From an uncultured Clostridia bacterium (lineage in GTDB: Bacteria > Bacillota > Clostridia > TANB77 > CAG-508), in assembly GCA_934167835.1 (NCBI GenBank), contig CAKPLZ010000003.1, positions 80,882 to 144,881 of the forward strand: a DNA stretch of 64,000 bases, written 5' to 3'. A model generated the notes under the pieces. It saw only the letters and a list, made by a program, of their open reading frames with translations, was not told where the DNA came from and did no database searches. A program made the position numbers and the translations under genes. Shown piece by piece: positions 18,350 to 27,822 of this stretch; positions within the stretch are counted from its first letter, which is position 1; the number at the start of each line of letters is the position of its first letter.

Positions 18350-19486
18350 ATGGAAATAATCACAGCACTGAATAATCAGCAAATAGTTGAAAAATTAATA
18401 AAAAACGGAATAAATGTATCCAATGAAAATGATATACAATATCAAGAAGCAATTTTAGATATTTTAGATAAAAATAATAATTTTGATATATTAGTCCTAA
18501 GCAGTATTTTACAAGGAGAATATACAATATATGAATTTATTAATTTAATTAAATATAAAAATCCAAATTTAGAAATAATTATTATTTTAGAAGAGGAAAA
18601 TAATAAAATAGAAAATTTTTTAATATCAAAAGGAATTAATAATATTTTTTTTAATAATAAAAATACAATAGATGATATAATAAAAAAAATAAATGAAATA
18701 ATTAATATAAAAAATAATAATAAAAATAATGATATTAATTTAGAAAAAACAATAAAACAAAAAAATATAAAAAAAACAAAAATATTTAATAATAAAAAAA
18801 TAAAAAATAAATTAGAATTATTTAAAATAAAAAATAAAAAAAATATTCATAAAAAAACAAAAATAATATCAATTATTGGAGAACCCAAAATAGGAAAAAC
18901 AATTTTTTTATTGATTTTTAGTTTATGTAAAAAAAATAAGAAAATATTAATCATAAATTCAGAAAAAAATAAAAAAAATATGGAAATAATTATAGCAAAA
19001 AAATTTAAAGATTTTATTCAATGGAAAAAAATGGTATATATTCAAACAATAGATTCATTTAAAAACGATACTAATAAAATTGAAAATTGGCTTAAAAGCA
19101 ACAATAAAGGTGAACAAAATATGGGTAATTATGATTATGTTTTTTTTGAGATAGAGGATATGGAAAAGGAAAGCTGTTTTATAAAAAAATCAGATGAAAT
19201 TGTTTTAATATGCCAAGCTAATTTGCTAGGGATAAATGGGTGCCATGTATTTTTAGAAAAACTAGTGCATAATTTTAAAATCCAAAAAGACAACATAAAA
19301 ATTATCATCAATAAGTATAACAAAATGTCAATAAACAAAATTATTTTAAGAATATTATTTTGGGATTTTAAGAAAATTTATTATTTACCTTATGACAAAT
19401 CAATGGACGCATTTATAAATTTAAACACCAATTTTTTATCTAGAAAAACTAAAAAAGACTATAAAAAAATTATGAAAATATTATAA
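18350..19486 (+). CDS. CpaE/MinD-like ATPase with receiver-like N-terminus
   Basis: A 378-residue protein. The first 120 residues resemble a receiver domain (ILVLSSILQGEYT, then strands of IEIIIILEEENN). A very Lys/Asn-rich linker of about 50 residues follows. The second half holds a P-loop GEPKIGKT near residue 180 and a pattern like the ParA/MinD/CpaE family. CpaE proteins localise pilus machinery in Tad systems. It begins 12 bases after the VirB4-like gene, so they are probably co-transcribed. Assignment to CpaE is by overall layout only. Confidence 0.55.
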   Translation: MEIITALNNQQIVEKLIKNGINVSNENDIQYQEAILDILDKNNNFDILVLSSILQGEYTIYEFINLIKYKNPNLEIIIILEEENNKIENFLISKGINNIFFNNKNTIDDIIKKINEIINIKNNNKNNDINLEKTIKQKNIKKTKIFNNKKIKNKLELFKIKNKKNIHKKTKIISIIGEPKIGKTIFLLIFSLCKKNKKILIINSEKNKKNMEIIIAKKFKDFIQWKKMVYIQTIDSFKNDTNKIENWLKSNNKGEQNMGNYDYVFFEIEDMEKESCFIKKSDEIVLICQANLLGINGCHVFLEKLVHNFKIQKDNIKIIINKYNKMSINKIILRILFWDFKKIYYLPYDKSMDAFINLNTNFLSRKTKKDYKKIMKIL

Positions 19487-19512
19487 AAAAATAAAATTTT
19501 AAGGAGAGAAAT

Positions 19513-20274
19513 ATGATAAAATATTTATATGAAAAAGCAGAAGAAGTTGCTAAGGATAAAAATTTAACATTACAAGAAGCAGTTGAAATAGAAAAATTAA
19601 ATAATAAGCAAAATGAATTTTTAAAAACCAATTTTGGAAAAATAATAAATGGAACTATGGATATAGGAATAAAAATTGTAATGCCTGATTTTGTAGAAAA
19701 TGAAATTATTGCTGTAAAAGATTCGTTATTGGAAGAAGGATTTTCTGCAGCAGTGGATACTGCAATAGAAGAGGCAACAAATTTAGGTAAAAGTGCAATG
19801 GGAATTATTACAGGTACTTTTGAAAATATTTCACAAATAAAAAAAGCAATAAAAAAAGGTGGTCTTATTGATTCTTTAGCCGATGTGCTAGATAAAACAA
19901 TAGATTTAGCAAAAAAAGGAGGAAAAATCAAATCTAAAACAGCTACAGCTTTAAAAAATGGAAAAAAATCAATAATAAAAACTATAAAATCAAATATAGA
20001 TGATGAACTGGAAAATCAAGCAGAAATAATAGAAAAAATTGATGGATACATTACAAAATGGTACCAATATTATGAACAAAAAAATTTACCAAACATGGAA
20101 TATCAATATAATAAAATACAAGAGTGTTTAAGCCAGGTATTTCCACTAGAAAGTACAATAAATAAAGCAAGAACTGTGGAAAATTTACATGAATTAATAA
20201 AAAATAATGACAGAGAAAAAAGATTTGAATTAACTGAAGAGGAAAAAGAACTAGCTGAAATGTTAAATAAATAA
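19513..20274 (+). CDS. Hypothetical helical protein of the VirB4-like cluster
   Basis: I do not recognise this 253-residue protein. It is rich in predicted helix and contains a glycine-rich central stretch with KKGGLIDSLADVLDKTI at about 115-131. No signal peptide or membrane segment is clear. GGAGAGAAAT precedes the ATG. It is the last gene before the gyrA promoter and is likely the end of the cluster. Confidence 0.75.
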   Translation: MIKYLYEKAEEVAKDKNLTLQEAVEIEKLNNKQNEFLKTNFGKIINGTMDIGIKIVMPDFVENEIIAVKDSLLEEGFSAAVDTAIEEATNLGKSAMGIITGTFENISQIKKAIKKGGLIDSLADVLDKTIDLAKKGGKIKSKTATALKNGKKSIIKTIKSNIDDELENQAEIIEKIDGYITKWYQYYEQKNLPNMEYQYNKIQECLSQVFPLESTINKARTVENLHELIKNNDREKRFELTEEEKELAEMLNK

Positions 20275-20304
20275 ACTTTTAAGTAAAAAATCGAAGATAA
20301 TGGC

Positions 20305-20333
20305 TTGAATTTTTTGTGTTCTTCATATATAAT
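20305..20333 (+). promoter_or_regulatory. Promoter of gyrA
   Basis: TTGAAT, 17 bases, TATAAT. Transcription would start near 20340, so the upstream in-frame ATG at 20305 cannot be the start. Confidence 0.8.
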
Positions 20334-20370
20334 AGGGGTGTTAAAAATGAGTAAGGAAAGAGGAAAAAGA

Positions 20371-22803
20371 ATGGACAAAGTTGAAGAACAAATTATAAAA
20401 CGAGATATTGAAGAAGAAATGCGAACAGCATATATTGATTATGCCATGAGTGTAATAGTTGCACGTGCATTACCAGATGTAAGAGACGGAATGAAACCAG
20501 TACATAGAAGAATTTTATATACAATGCATGAAGATGGATTTACACCAGACAAACCATATAGAAAATGTGCTACAACAGTTGGAGATGTGCTTGGTAGATA
20601 CCATCCACATGGAGACTCATCAGTATATGATGCTTTAGTAAGAATGGCACAAGATTTCTCTTTGAGATACATGCTTGTTGATGGACACGGAAATTTCGGA
20701 TCAGTAGATGGAGATCCACCTGCTGCATATCGTTACACAGAAGCAAGAATGTCTAAACTTGCAGAATATATGCTTACAGATATTGAAAAAAACACTGTAG
20801 ACTTTATGCCAAACTTTGATGATAGATTGCAAGAACCAACAGTTTTACCAGCACAAATTCCAGCACTACTTGCAAATGGTTCATCAGGTATTGCAGTTGG
20901 TATGGCTACAAATATTCCACCACATAACTTAGGGGAATTAATTGATGGAATAGTAAAAATAATAGATGAAGATAATGTTACTGACGAAGAATTAATGAAA
21001 ATTATAAAAGGACCGGATTTTCCAACTGGAGCAACTATTCTAGGCAGAGAAGGAATAAAAGAAGCATATACAACAGGTCGTGGAAAAATAACTTTAAGAG
21101 CTGAAACTGAAATTGAAGAAATGTCAGGTGGAAAGCAAAGAATTATAGTCTCTTCATTGCCATACCAAGTAAATAAAGCAAAATTAATAGAATATATTGC
21201 AGGATTGGTTAAAGAAAAAAGAATAGAAGGAATATCAGCAATAAGAGATGAATCAGATAGACAGGAAAAAGTCAGAATAGTAATTGAATTAAAAAGAGAT
21301 GCAAATCCACAAGTAGTTAGAAATTTGCTATATAAAAACACACAAATGCAAGATACATTTGGAATAATTATGCTTGCACTAGTTGATGGAGAACCTAAAA
21401 TATTAACACTAAGAGAATGTTTGGATCATTATATTGAACATAGAAGAAAAGTAGTATTAAGAAGAACTAAATTCGATTTGGATAAGGCAGAAGCAAGAGC
21501 ACATATATTAGAAGGATTAAAAATAGCGCTAGATAATATTGATGAAGTAATTCAAATAATTCGTTCAGCTTATGATGACGCTAAAGAAAGATTAATGGAA
21601 AGATTTGGCTTATCTGAAATTCAAGCACAAGCAATACTAGATATGAGATTAAAAACATTATCAGGTTTGCAAAGAGAAAAAATAGAAGAAGAATATAATG
21701 AATTAATGAAATTAATTGCACATTTAAAAGAAATATTAGCAAGTGAAACACTTGTATATCAAATTATTAAAGAAGAATTACTTGCAATAAAAGAAAAATT
21801 TGGAGATGAAAGAAAAACAAAAATAATTGCAGCAGAAGGCGAATTTGATGTTGAAGATTTAATAAAAGAAGAACAAAGTGTAATCGCATTAACTCATTTT
21901 GGTTATATAAAAAGAATGCCAATAGATACATATAAAAGTCAAAAACGTGGAGGAAAGGGAATCACAGGAATAACAACAAAAGAAGATGACTTTGTAAAGC
22001 AAATATTCACAGCATCAACACATGATACAATATTATTCTTTAGTAATAAAGGTAAATTATACAGACTTAGAGGATATGAAATTCCAGAATCAGGAAGAAC
22101 AGCTAAAGGTACAGCAATAGTAAACTTACTAAGCCTAGATGCAGGTGAAAAAGTTTCAACAATCATACCAATACAAAACTTTGCAGAAGGAAAATATTTA
22201 TTATTCTCAACAAAAAATGGTTTAATTAAGAAAACACCATTAATAGAATATAATTCTGCAAGAAAAACAGGTTTGTTATCAATAACATTAAAAGATGACG
22301 ATGAATTAATAGATGTTAGGTTAACAGATGGTGAAGATAATGTTGTGTTAGTTACAAAACAAGGATTATGCATAACATTTAGTGAAAAAGATGTACGACC
22401 AATAGGAAGAGTTTCTCAAGGTGTTATTGGAATAAGGCTAGATGAAGGCGATTCTGTAATAGGAATGGAATCAATTATTCAAGGAAGCAAATCTACATTA
22501 CTTGCAATAACAGAAAATGGATTTGGAAAAAGAACAGAACTTGATGAATATAGAGTACAAACAAGAGGTGGAAAAGGAGTAATAACATATAAAATCACTC
22601 CAAAAACCGGTGTAATCGTTGGAATTAAAATAGTAAACGATGATGATGATGTAATGCTAATAACAGATACAGGAACTATTATAAGACTAAATGTTGCTGA
22701 AATAAGTATCTTAGGTCGTTCAACTCAAGGAGTAACATTAATGAGAACTAATGAAGGAAAAGTAGTAAGCATAGAAAAAATAGAAGCAGAAAAAGAAGAA
22801 TAA
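20371..22803 (+). CDS. gyrA: DNA gyrase subunit A
   Basis: Catalytic DNA-breaking subunit of gyrase. I choose the ATG at 20371 (810 residues) because GAGG precedes it by 7 bases. The ATG at 20347 would leave only about 7 bases of leader after the predicted start of transcription. The sequence has the winged-helix region with RYHPHGDSSVYDALVRMAQDFSLRY including the active tyrosine in AAYRYTEARM. The C-terminal beta-pinwheel carries the GyrA box QKRGGKGITG. Unusually, a VirB4-like cluster separates it from gyrB. Confidence 0.96.
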   Translation: MDKVEEQIIKRDIEEEMRTAYIDYAMSVIVARALPDVRDGMKPVHRRILYTMHEDGFTPDKPYRKCATTVGDVLGRYHPHGDSSVYDALVRMAQDFSLRYMLVDGHGNFGSVDGDPPAAYRYTEARMSKLAEYMLTDIEKNTVDFMPNFDDRLQEPTVLPAQIPALLANGSSGIAVGMATNIPPHNLGELIDGIVKIIDEDNVTDEELMKIIKGPDFPTGATILGREGIKEAYTTGRGKITLRAETEIEEMSGGKQRIIVSSLPYQVNKAKLIEYIAGLVKEKRIEGISAIRDESDRQEKVRIVIELKRDANPQVVRNLLYKNTQMQDTFGIIMLALVDGEPKILTLRECLDHYIEHRRKVVLRRTKFDLDKAEARAHILEGLKIALDNIDEVIQIIRSAYDDAKERLMERFGLSEIQAQAILDMRLKTLSGLQREKIEEEYNELMKLIAHLKEILASETLVYQIIKEELLAIKEKFGDERKTKIIAAEGEFDVEDLIKEEQSVIALTHFGYIKRMPIDTYKSQKRGGKGITGITTKEDDFVKQIFTASTHDTILFFSNKGKLYRLRGYEIPESGRTAKGTAIVNLLSLDAGEKVSTIIPIQNFAEGKYLLFSTKNGLIKKTPLIEYNSARKTGLLSITLKDDDELIDVRLTDGEDNVVLVTKQGLCITFSEKDVRPIGRVSQGVIGIRLDEGDSVIGMESIIQGSKSTLLAITENGFGKRTELDEYRVQTRGGKGVITYKITPKTGVIVGIKIVNDDDDVMLITDTGTIIRLNVAEISILGRSTQGVTLMRTNEGKVVSIEKIEAEKEE

Positions 22804-22810
22804 AAAAGAT

Positions 22811-22849
22811 AATACACACTGAAAAATAGTAGGTGTGTATTTTATTTTT
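22811..22849 (+). terminator. Terminator after gyrA
   Basis: AATACACAC (22811-22819) pairs with GTGTGTATT (22833-22841) and is followed by TTATTTTTC. Confidence 0.85.
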
Positions 22850-22853
22850 CATA

Positions 22854-22882
22854 TTGCATAATAAAACAAAATTTGCTAAAAT
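22854..22882 (+). promoter_or_regulatory. Promoter of addB
   Basis: TTGCAT, 17 bases, TAAAAT, 24 bases before the start, with AAAGGAG as ribosome site. Confidence 0.6.
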
Positions 22883-22906
22883 ATATGTAGAAAAAAGGAG
22901 AAGAAG

Positions 22907-25900
22907 ATGGGATTAAGATTTATATATGGCACGGCAGGAACGGGTAAAAGCACTTTCTGTTTTAATGAAATAAAAAATAATATAAAAAATAAAGAAAAAA
23001 TATATATAATAACACCAGAACAGTTTTCTTATTCTGCAGAAAAAACGCTATTAAATGCTGTGGATGGAGAGTCATCTATAAATGCTGAAGTAATTAGTTT
23101 TAACAGGATGGCAAATAGAGTTTTTACTGAGGTTGGAGGATTGAATGATGTACTAATTTCCAAATCAAGCAAAGCGATGCTGATATATTCTATTCTCAAA
23201 AAAGAAAGAAAAAATTTAAAAGTCTTAAATTCTTCAAATGATAATATTGATATTATTATAAAAGAGATTACAGAATTCAAAAAACATAACATTACAATAC
23301 AGGCACTTGAACAAGGAATAAAAAATATTGAAAATCCAAACCTAGTACAAAAATTAAATGAGATAAATAACATTTATAAAATATATGAACAATATATGGA
23401 AAATCATTATATTGACGAAGAAGACTTATTAACAAAATTGGCTATAAATATATCTAAAAGCAAAATGTTTGATAATTCAATTGTATATATTGATGAATTT
23501 GCAGGTTTTACAAAACAAGAATATAATGTTTTAACAGAAATTTTAAAAAAGGCAAAACAAGTAAATATAACATTATGTACAGACAATTTAGATGAAAATA
23601 CACAAAAAGAAAGCGATATTTTTTATTTTAACAAGCAATTCAAAAAGTTATTAACAAATTGTGCACAGATTGTGGACAAAAAACAGGAAAAACCAATTTT
23701 TTTAAATAAAAAATATAGATACAAAAATTTAGAATTAAAATATTTAGAAGAAAATATTTTCAATAAAGATACAAGGTCATACGATAAAAAAGTAGAAAAT
23801 ATAAAATTATTCATTGAAAAAAATCCATATTCTGAAATAGAGCATGTTGCAAAAGAAATAAATGCATTAATAAAAAATGAAAAATATCAATATAAAGATA
23901 TAGCAATTATAACTAACAATATGGATTCAATAAGCAATAATGTTAAAGCAATATTTTCAAAATATCAAATTCCAGTGTTTATAGATGAAAAGTCTGAAAT
24001 AACAGATAATGCTATTATAAAATACATTTTATCAATCCTAGAAATATATTCTAGTAATTGGAACAGTGAGGCAGTTTTTAATTATATAAAATCTGGATTA
24101 TGTGATTTAGAGAAAGATGAAATATATATAATTGAAAAATACGCACAAAAATATGGAATAAATCGTAATAAATGGTATAAATCAGCATGGAAAGAAAATG
24201 AGGAATTAAGAAAAAAAACAGTTGAACCATTATTAAAATTAAAAACACAATTGGAAAGTCAAAAAAATGCAAAAAACATATCAGAGAATTTATATAAATT
24301 TTTAATTAACAATAGTATTAAAGAAAAAATAAATAAAAAAATAGAAAAATTAAAAACACAAGGACAAGACATAAAAATTGATGAATATAAATCAAGTTTT
24401 AATGCATTTATTCAAGTCTTGGATGAAATTGTGGAAGTCTTTGGAACTGAAACAATGAGCATAGAGCAATATAAAGAAATATTAAAAATAGGGTTGCAAA
24501 ACAAAGAGGTTGGGAAAATCCCACAAAACATAGATCAAGTAATTCTAGGTAATATTGATAGAACAAAAAGTCATAAAGTAAAAGCAGTATTTATATTAGA
24601 TATGAACGATGGAATCTTCCCAAGTGTTAATAAAAACGAAGGCTTTTTCAATGATAAAGATAGACAAGTACTAAAGGAGCATAACATGGAAATAGCCAAA
24701 GGCACTTTGGACAATTTATATGAAGAACAATTTAATATTTATAAAGCATTATCAACAGCAGAAGAAAAATTATATTTATTTTATAACTCATCAAATAAAG
24801 ATGGGCAAGCACAAAGGCCTTCAATCATTATTACTAAAATAAAAAAATTATTTCCAGAACTTAAAGAGGAAAGCAATGTACTAAATGAAGAATCTTGCAT
24901 TACAAATGAAGATGCAACTTTTGAAGAATTATTAAAAAATATAAGAAAATTAAAAAATGGAGAAAAAATTAATTCTATTTGGATGGATGTATATAGTTGG
25001 TATATACAAAACCAAAAATGGCAAGATAAGCTAAAAGTGAGTCTAAAGGGATTGACCTATAGTAATGAAGCAGAAGACATTACTTTAGAAAATATAAAAA
25101 AATTATATGGTGAAAAATTAAGAACAAGTATATCAAAGTTAGAACAATATAAAAACTGTCCATTTTCATTTCATTTGACTTACGGATTAAAAATTGAGCC
25201 AGAAGAAGAATATAAAATTAATTCATTAGATACAGGCTCATTTATGCATGATGTTGTAGATACTTTTTTCGAAAGAGTACCAAACTTAAATATAGAAGAA
25301 GATGAAATGGAACGCATAGTTGAAGAAATAATTAACGAAAAATTAAGATTAGATAAAAATTATATATTCTCAACTTCGCCAAAATTTATTGCATTAACGA
25401 ATAGACTAAAGAAAACAATAAAAGAATCTATAAAATACATAGTATATCAATTAAATCAAAGTGATTTTAAACCAGCAGGACATGAAGTTGAATTTACCAG
25501 AAAAGATGGCAACATAGAACTTTATGGTAAAATTGATAGAATGGATATTGCACAAAATGAAGATGGAGAATACATAAGAATAATTGATTATAAATCATCA
25601 GCTAAAACTATTAATCTAAATCAAATGATAGCAGGAACACAAATTCAATTAATGACTTATATTGACGCAATATCAGAGCAAACACATAAACAACCAGCAG
25701 GAATTTTATACTTTAGTTTAATAGAACCAATTATAAATAGTTCTAACAATTTAAGCAATGAAGAGATTGAAGAGAGAATACGAAAAGCATTTAAAATGAA
25801 TGGATTAGTTTTAGCAGATATAAAAGTAGTAAAAATGATGGATAAAAAGCTAGATAAAGGTTCATCAGACATAATTCCAGTTTTTATAGATAAAACAGGA

Positions 25901-26182
25901 AATATTAGTAAATCTAAATCAAACATAATTACAAAAGAAGAGTTTACAAGGCTGCAAGAAACAATAAGAAGAACAATAAGGAAGATTTCAAATTCAATAT
26001 TAAGTGGAAATATTGATATAAAACCAATGTACAATAAAGCTAAAAAAATATCATCATGTGAATATTGCAAATATAAAACAATATGTGCATTTAACTCAAA
26101 ACAGAATAAATATGAATATCTACAAAATAAAACAAAAGAACTAATTTTAGAAGAAATTACAAACAAGGAAAGTGAAGGTTAG
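22907..26182 (+). CDS. addB: AddAB helicase-nuclease subunit AddB
   Basis: Subunit of AddAB, which processes double-strand breaks before RecA loading. The 1091-residue protein has a P-loop GTAGTGKST at residues 8-16, a UvrD-like organisation, and a C-terminal nuclease domain with IRIIDYKSS near 890. The iron-sulfur cluster is marked by YKNCPF near 745 and the triplet CEYCKYKTIC near 1045-1065. The 1091 length is near the family norm of about 1150. AddA is not next to it; the next gene is coaD, 2 bases later. Confidence 0.92.
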   Translation: MGLRFIYGTAGTGKSTFCFNEIKNNIKNKEKIYIITPEQFSYSAEKTLLNAVDGESSINAEVISFNRMANRVFTEVGGLNDVLISKSSKAMLIYSILKKERKNLKVLNSSNDNIDIIIKEITEFKKHNITIQALEQGIKNIENPNLVQKLNEINNIYKIYEQYMENHYIDEEDLLTKLAINISKSKMFDNSIVYIDEFAGFTKQEYNVLTEILKKAKQVNITLCTDNLDENTQKESDIFYFNKQFKKLLTNCAQIVDKKQEKPIFLNKKYRYKNLELKYLEENIFNKDTRSYDKKVENIKLFIEKNPYSEIEHVAKEINALIKNEKYQYKDIAIITNNMDSISNNVKAIFSKYQIPVFIDEKSEITDNAIIKYILSILEIYSSNWNSEAVFNYIKSGLCDLEKDEIYIIEKYAQKYGINRNKWYKSAWKENEELRKKTVEPLLKLKTQLESQKNAKNISENLYKFLINNSIKEKINKKIEKLKTQGQDIKIDEYKSSFNAFIQVLDEIVEVFGTETMSIEQYKEILKIGLQNKEVGKIPQNIDQVILGNIDRTKSHKVKAVFILDMNDGIFPSVNKNEGFFNDKDRQVLKEHNMEIAKGTLDNLYEEQFNIYKALSTAEEKLYLFYNSSNKDGQAQRPSIIITKIKKLFPELKEESNVLNEESCITNEDATFEELLKNIRKLKNGEKINSIWMDVYSWYIQNQKWQDKLKVSLKGLTYSNEAEDITLENIKKLYGEKLRTSISKLEQYKNCPFSFHLTYGLKIEPEEEYKINSLDTGSFMHDVVDTFFERVPNLNIEEDEMERIVEEIINEKLRLDKNYIFSTSPKFIALTNRLKKTIKESIKYIVYQLNQSDFKPAGHEVEFTRKDGNIELYGKIDRMDIAQNEDGEYIRIIDYKSSAKTINLNQMIAGTQIQLMTYIDAISEQTHKQPAGILYFSLIEPIINSSNNLSNEEIEERIRKAFKMNGLVLADIKVVKMMDKKLDKGSSDIIPVFIDKTGNISKSKSNIITKEEFTRLQETIRRTIRKISNSILSGNIDIKPMYNKAKKISSCEYCKYKTICAFNSKQNKYEYLQNKTKELILEEITNKESEG

Positions 26183-26184
26183 TA

Positions 26185-26658
26185 ATGAAAAAAATAGGAT
26201 TTTATGCAGGTTCATTTGATCCATTTACAAATGGCCATTTACAAATTGTAACAAAAGCTGCAAAATGTTTTGATGAAGTAATAATAGGAATTGCATATAA
26301 TAGTGAAAAAGAAATCAGACTAGATAAGGAAAAAATGAAGCAAGCTATAGAAAAAACAATTCAAGAACTTAAATTAGAAAATATTAAAGTAACGCTATAT
26401 TCAGGTTTAACCGCTGAAGAAGCAAAAAAATTTGGAGCCGATATTCTAGTAAGAGGCCTAAGAAATGGCACAGATTATCAATATGAAGAAAACATAGCAG
26501 AAAATAATGAAAAAATATTTGGACTAGATACATGTTATTTCAGAGCAGGAGACTTAGGATATTTGTCATCAAGTTTAGTAATGGAATTATGGAACAATGG
26601 AGTAGATGTTTCAAACTTTGTACCAACTGCGGTTGCAGAAATATTGATTAAAAAATAG
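26185..26658 (+). CDS. coaD: Phosphopantetheine adenylyltransferase
   Basis: Fourth step of coenzyme A synthesis. The 157-residue protein opens with YAGSFDPFTNGHLQIV (the H-x-G-H-type nucleotidyl site, here NGH). It carries ILVRGLRNGTDYQYE at about 88-102 and the C-terminal SSSLVMEL. It starts 2 bases after addB and is followed by coaE 10 bases later, so both CoA steps are coupled. Confidence 0.97.
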   Translation: MKKIGFYAGSFDPFTNGHLQIVTKAAKCFDEVIIGIAYNSEKEIRLDKEKMKQAIEKTIQELKLENIKVTLYSGLTAEEAKKFGADILVRGLRNGTDYQYEENIAENNEKIFGLDTCYFRAGDLGYLSSSLVMELWNNGVDVSNFVPTAVAEILIKK

Positions 26659-26667
26659 GGGTAAAAA

Positions 26668-27246
26668 ATGGTAATTGGAATTACAGGAAATTCTGGTTCT
26701 GGGAAAAGTGAAATATCAAAAAAGTTGGCGAATATATTAAATGCCATAATAATAGATGCTGATAAAGAGGCAAAATTATTAGCAGAACCAGGTAATATTT
26801 ATTATAAAAAAATAGTTAAAAAATTTGGTAAAAAAATATTAGATGGTGAAAATATTAACAGAGTAAAATTGGCCGAAATTATTTATAACAATAAAAAAAA
26901 TCGAAATAAATTAAACAGATTAACAAACAAATATGTAGTAAAACAAATCAAAAAAATTGTAAAATCTAAAAAAGATAATAATATAATTTTAGATGTGCCA
27001 CTATTATTTGAAAGTAAACTAGATAAAATATGTGATGTAACTATAGCCATTCTAGCAAATGAAGAAAATAAAATTCAAAGGATAATGAAAAGGGATAAGA
27101 TTACTAAAATAGTTGCAAAACAAAGACTTGCAATTCAAGCTAAGGAAGAATATTATAAAGAAAAAGCTGATTATATTGTAGAAAACAATGATGAAATTAA
27201 TGAAAAATATTTGGAGGAGTTATGTACGAAAATTGGGAAGACCTAG
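26668..27246 (+). CDS. coaE: Dephospho-CoA kinase
   Basis: Last step of CoA synthesis. The 192-residue protein starts with the P-loop GITGNSGSGKSEISK at about 4-18, followed by IIDADKEAK. LLFESKLD lies at about 112-119. It overlaps the start of the uracil-DNA glycosylase by 25 bases. Confidence 0.93.
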   Translation: MVIGITGNSGSGKSEISKKLANILNAIIIDADKEAKLLAEPGNIYYKKIVKKFGKKILDGENINRVKLAEIIYNNKKNRNKLNRLTNKYVVKQIKKIVKSKKDNNIILDVPLLFESKLDKICDVTIAILANEENKIQRIMKRDKITKIVAKQRLAIQAKEEYYKEKADYIVENNDEINEKYLEELCTKIGKT

Positions 27247-27777
27247 AAAATGAATGCAAAAATTGTAATAAATGTAAATTATTTAATGCGAGAAAACATG
27301 TTGTAATAGGAACTGGAAATAAAAGCGCTAAAATCATGTTTATTGGTGAGGGTCCAGGAGCAGATGAGGATTTGCAAGGAATTCCATTTGTTGGTAAAGC
27401 AGGTCAATTAATGAATAGGGCATTTGCTGGAATTGGAATAAAGAGAGAGAATGTATATATAGCAAATGTAGTAAAATGTAGACCACCACAAAATAGAAAT
27501 CCAGAAAAAGATGAAGCAGATGCATGTAAAGAATATTTAATTTCACAAATAAAATTAGTAAAACCCAAAGTCATAGTATTGTTACGGTAGTGTGGCATTA
27601 AAAAACATTCTAGGAGAAGAATATGGAATTACAGCAAGTAGGGGAAAATGGTTTGAAAGAGATGGAATAAAAATATTGCCAACTTTTCACCCGGCAGCTT
27701 TATTAAGAGATGAAACAAAAAAAATTGCATTTTGGAAAGATTTAAAACAGGTAATGCCTTATTATAATGAAGAATAA
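27222..27777 (+). CDS. Family-4 uracil-DNA glycosylase, +1 frameshift at CGG
   Basis: Removes uracil from DNA and carries a 4Fe-4S cluster. Across one frame change it is 184 residues. CKNCNKCKLF at about 11-20 gives two cluster cysteines, GEGPGADEDLQGIPFVGKAGQL is the family motif region, and VVKCRPPQNRNPEKDEA follows. At 27585 the zero-frame codon 122 is CGG, directly followed by TAG. Reading +1 at GGT gives VLLGSVALKN and on to HPAALLRDE, the family-4 C-terminal motif. The glycine is the family's position. GGAGGAGTT precedes the ATG. Confidence 0.93.
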
Positions 27778-27778
27778 T

Positions 27779-27822
27779 AAAAAAACACGGAGCGTTAATT
27801 ATAAGCTCCGTGCACTTTTTAT
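27779..27822. terminator. Bidirectional terminator between udg and htrA
   Basis: CACGGAGC (27786-27793) pairs with GCTCCGTG (27805-27812). An A run lies on the left and a T run on the right, so it serves both convergent genes. Confidence 0.85.
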
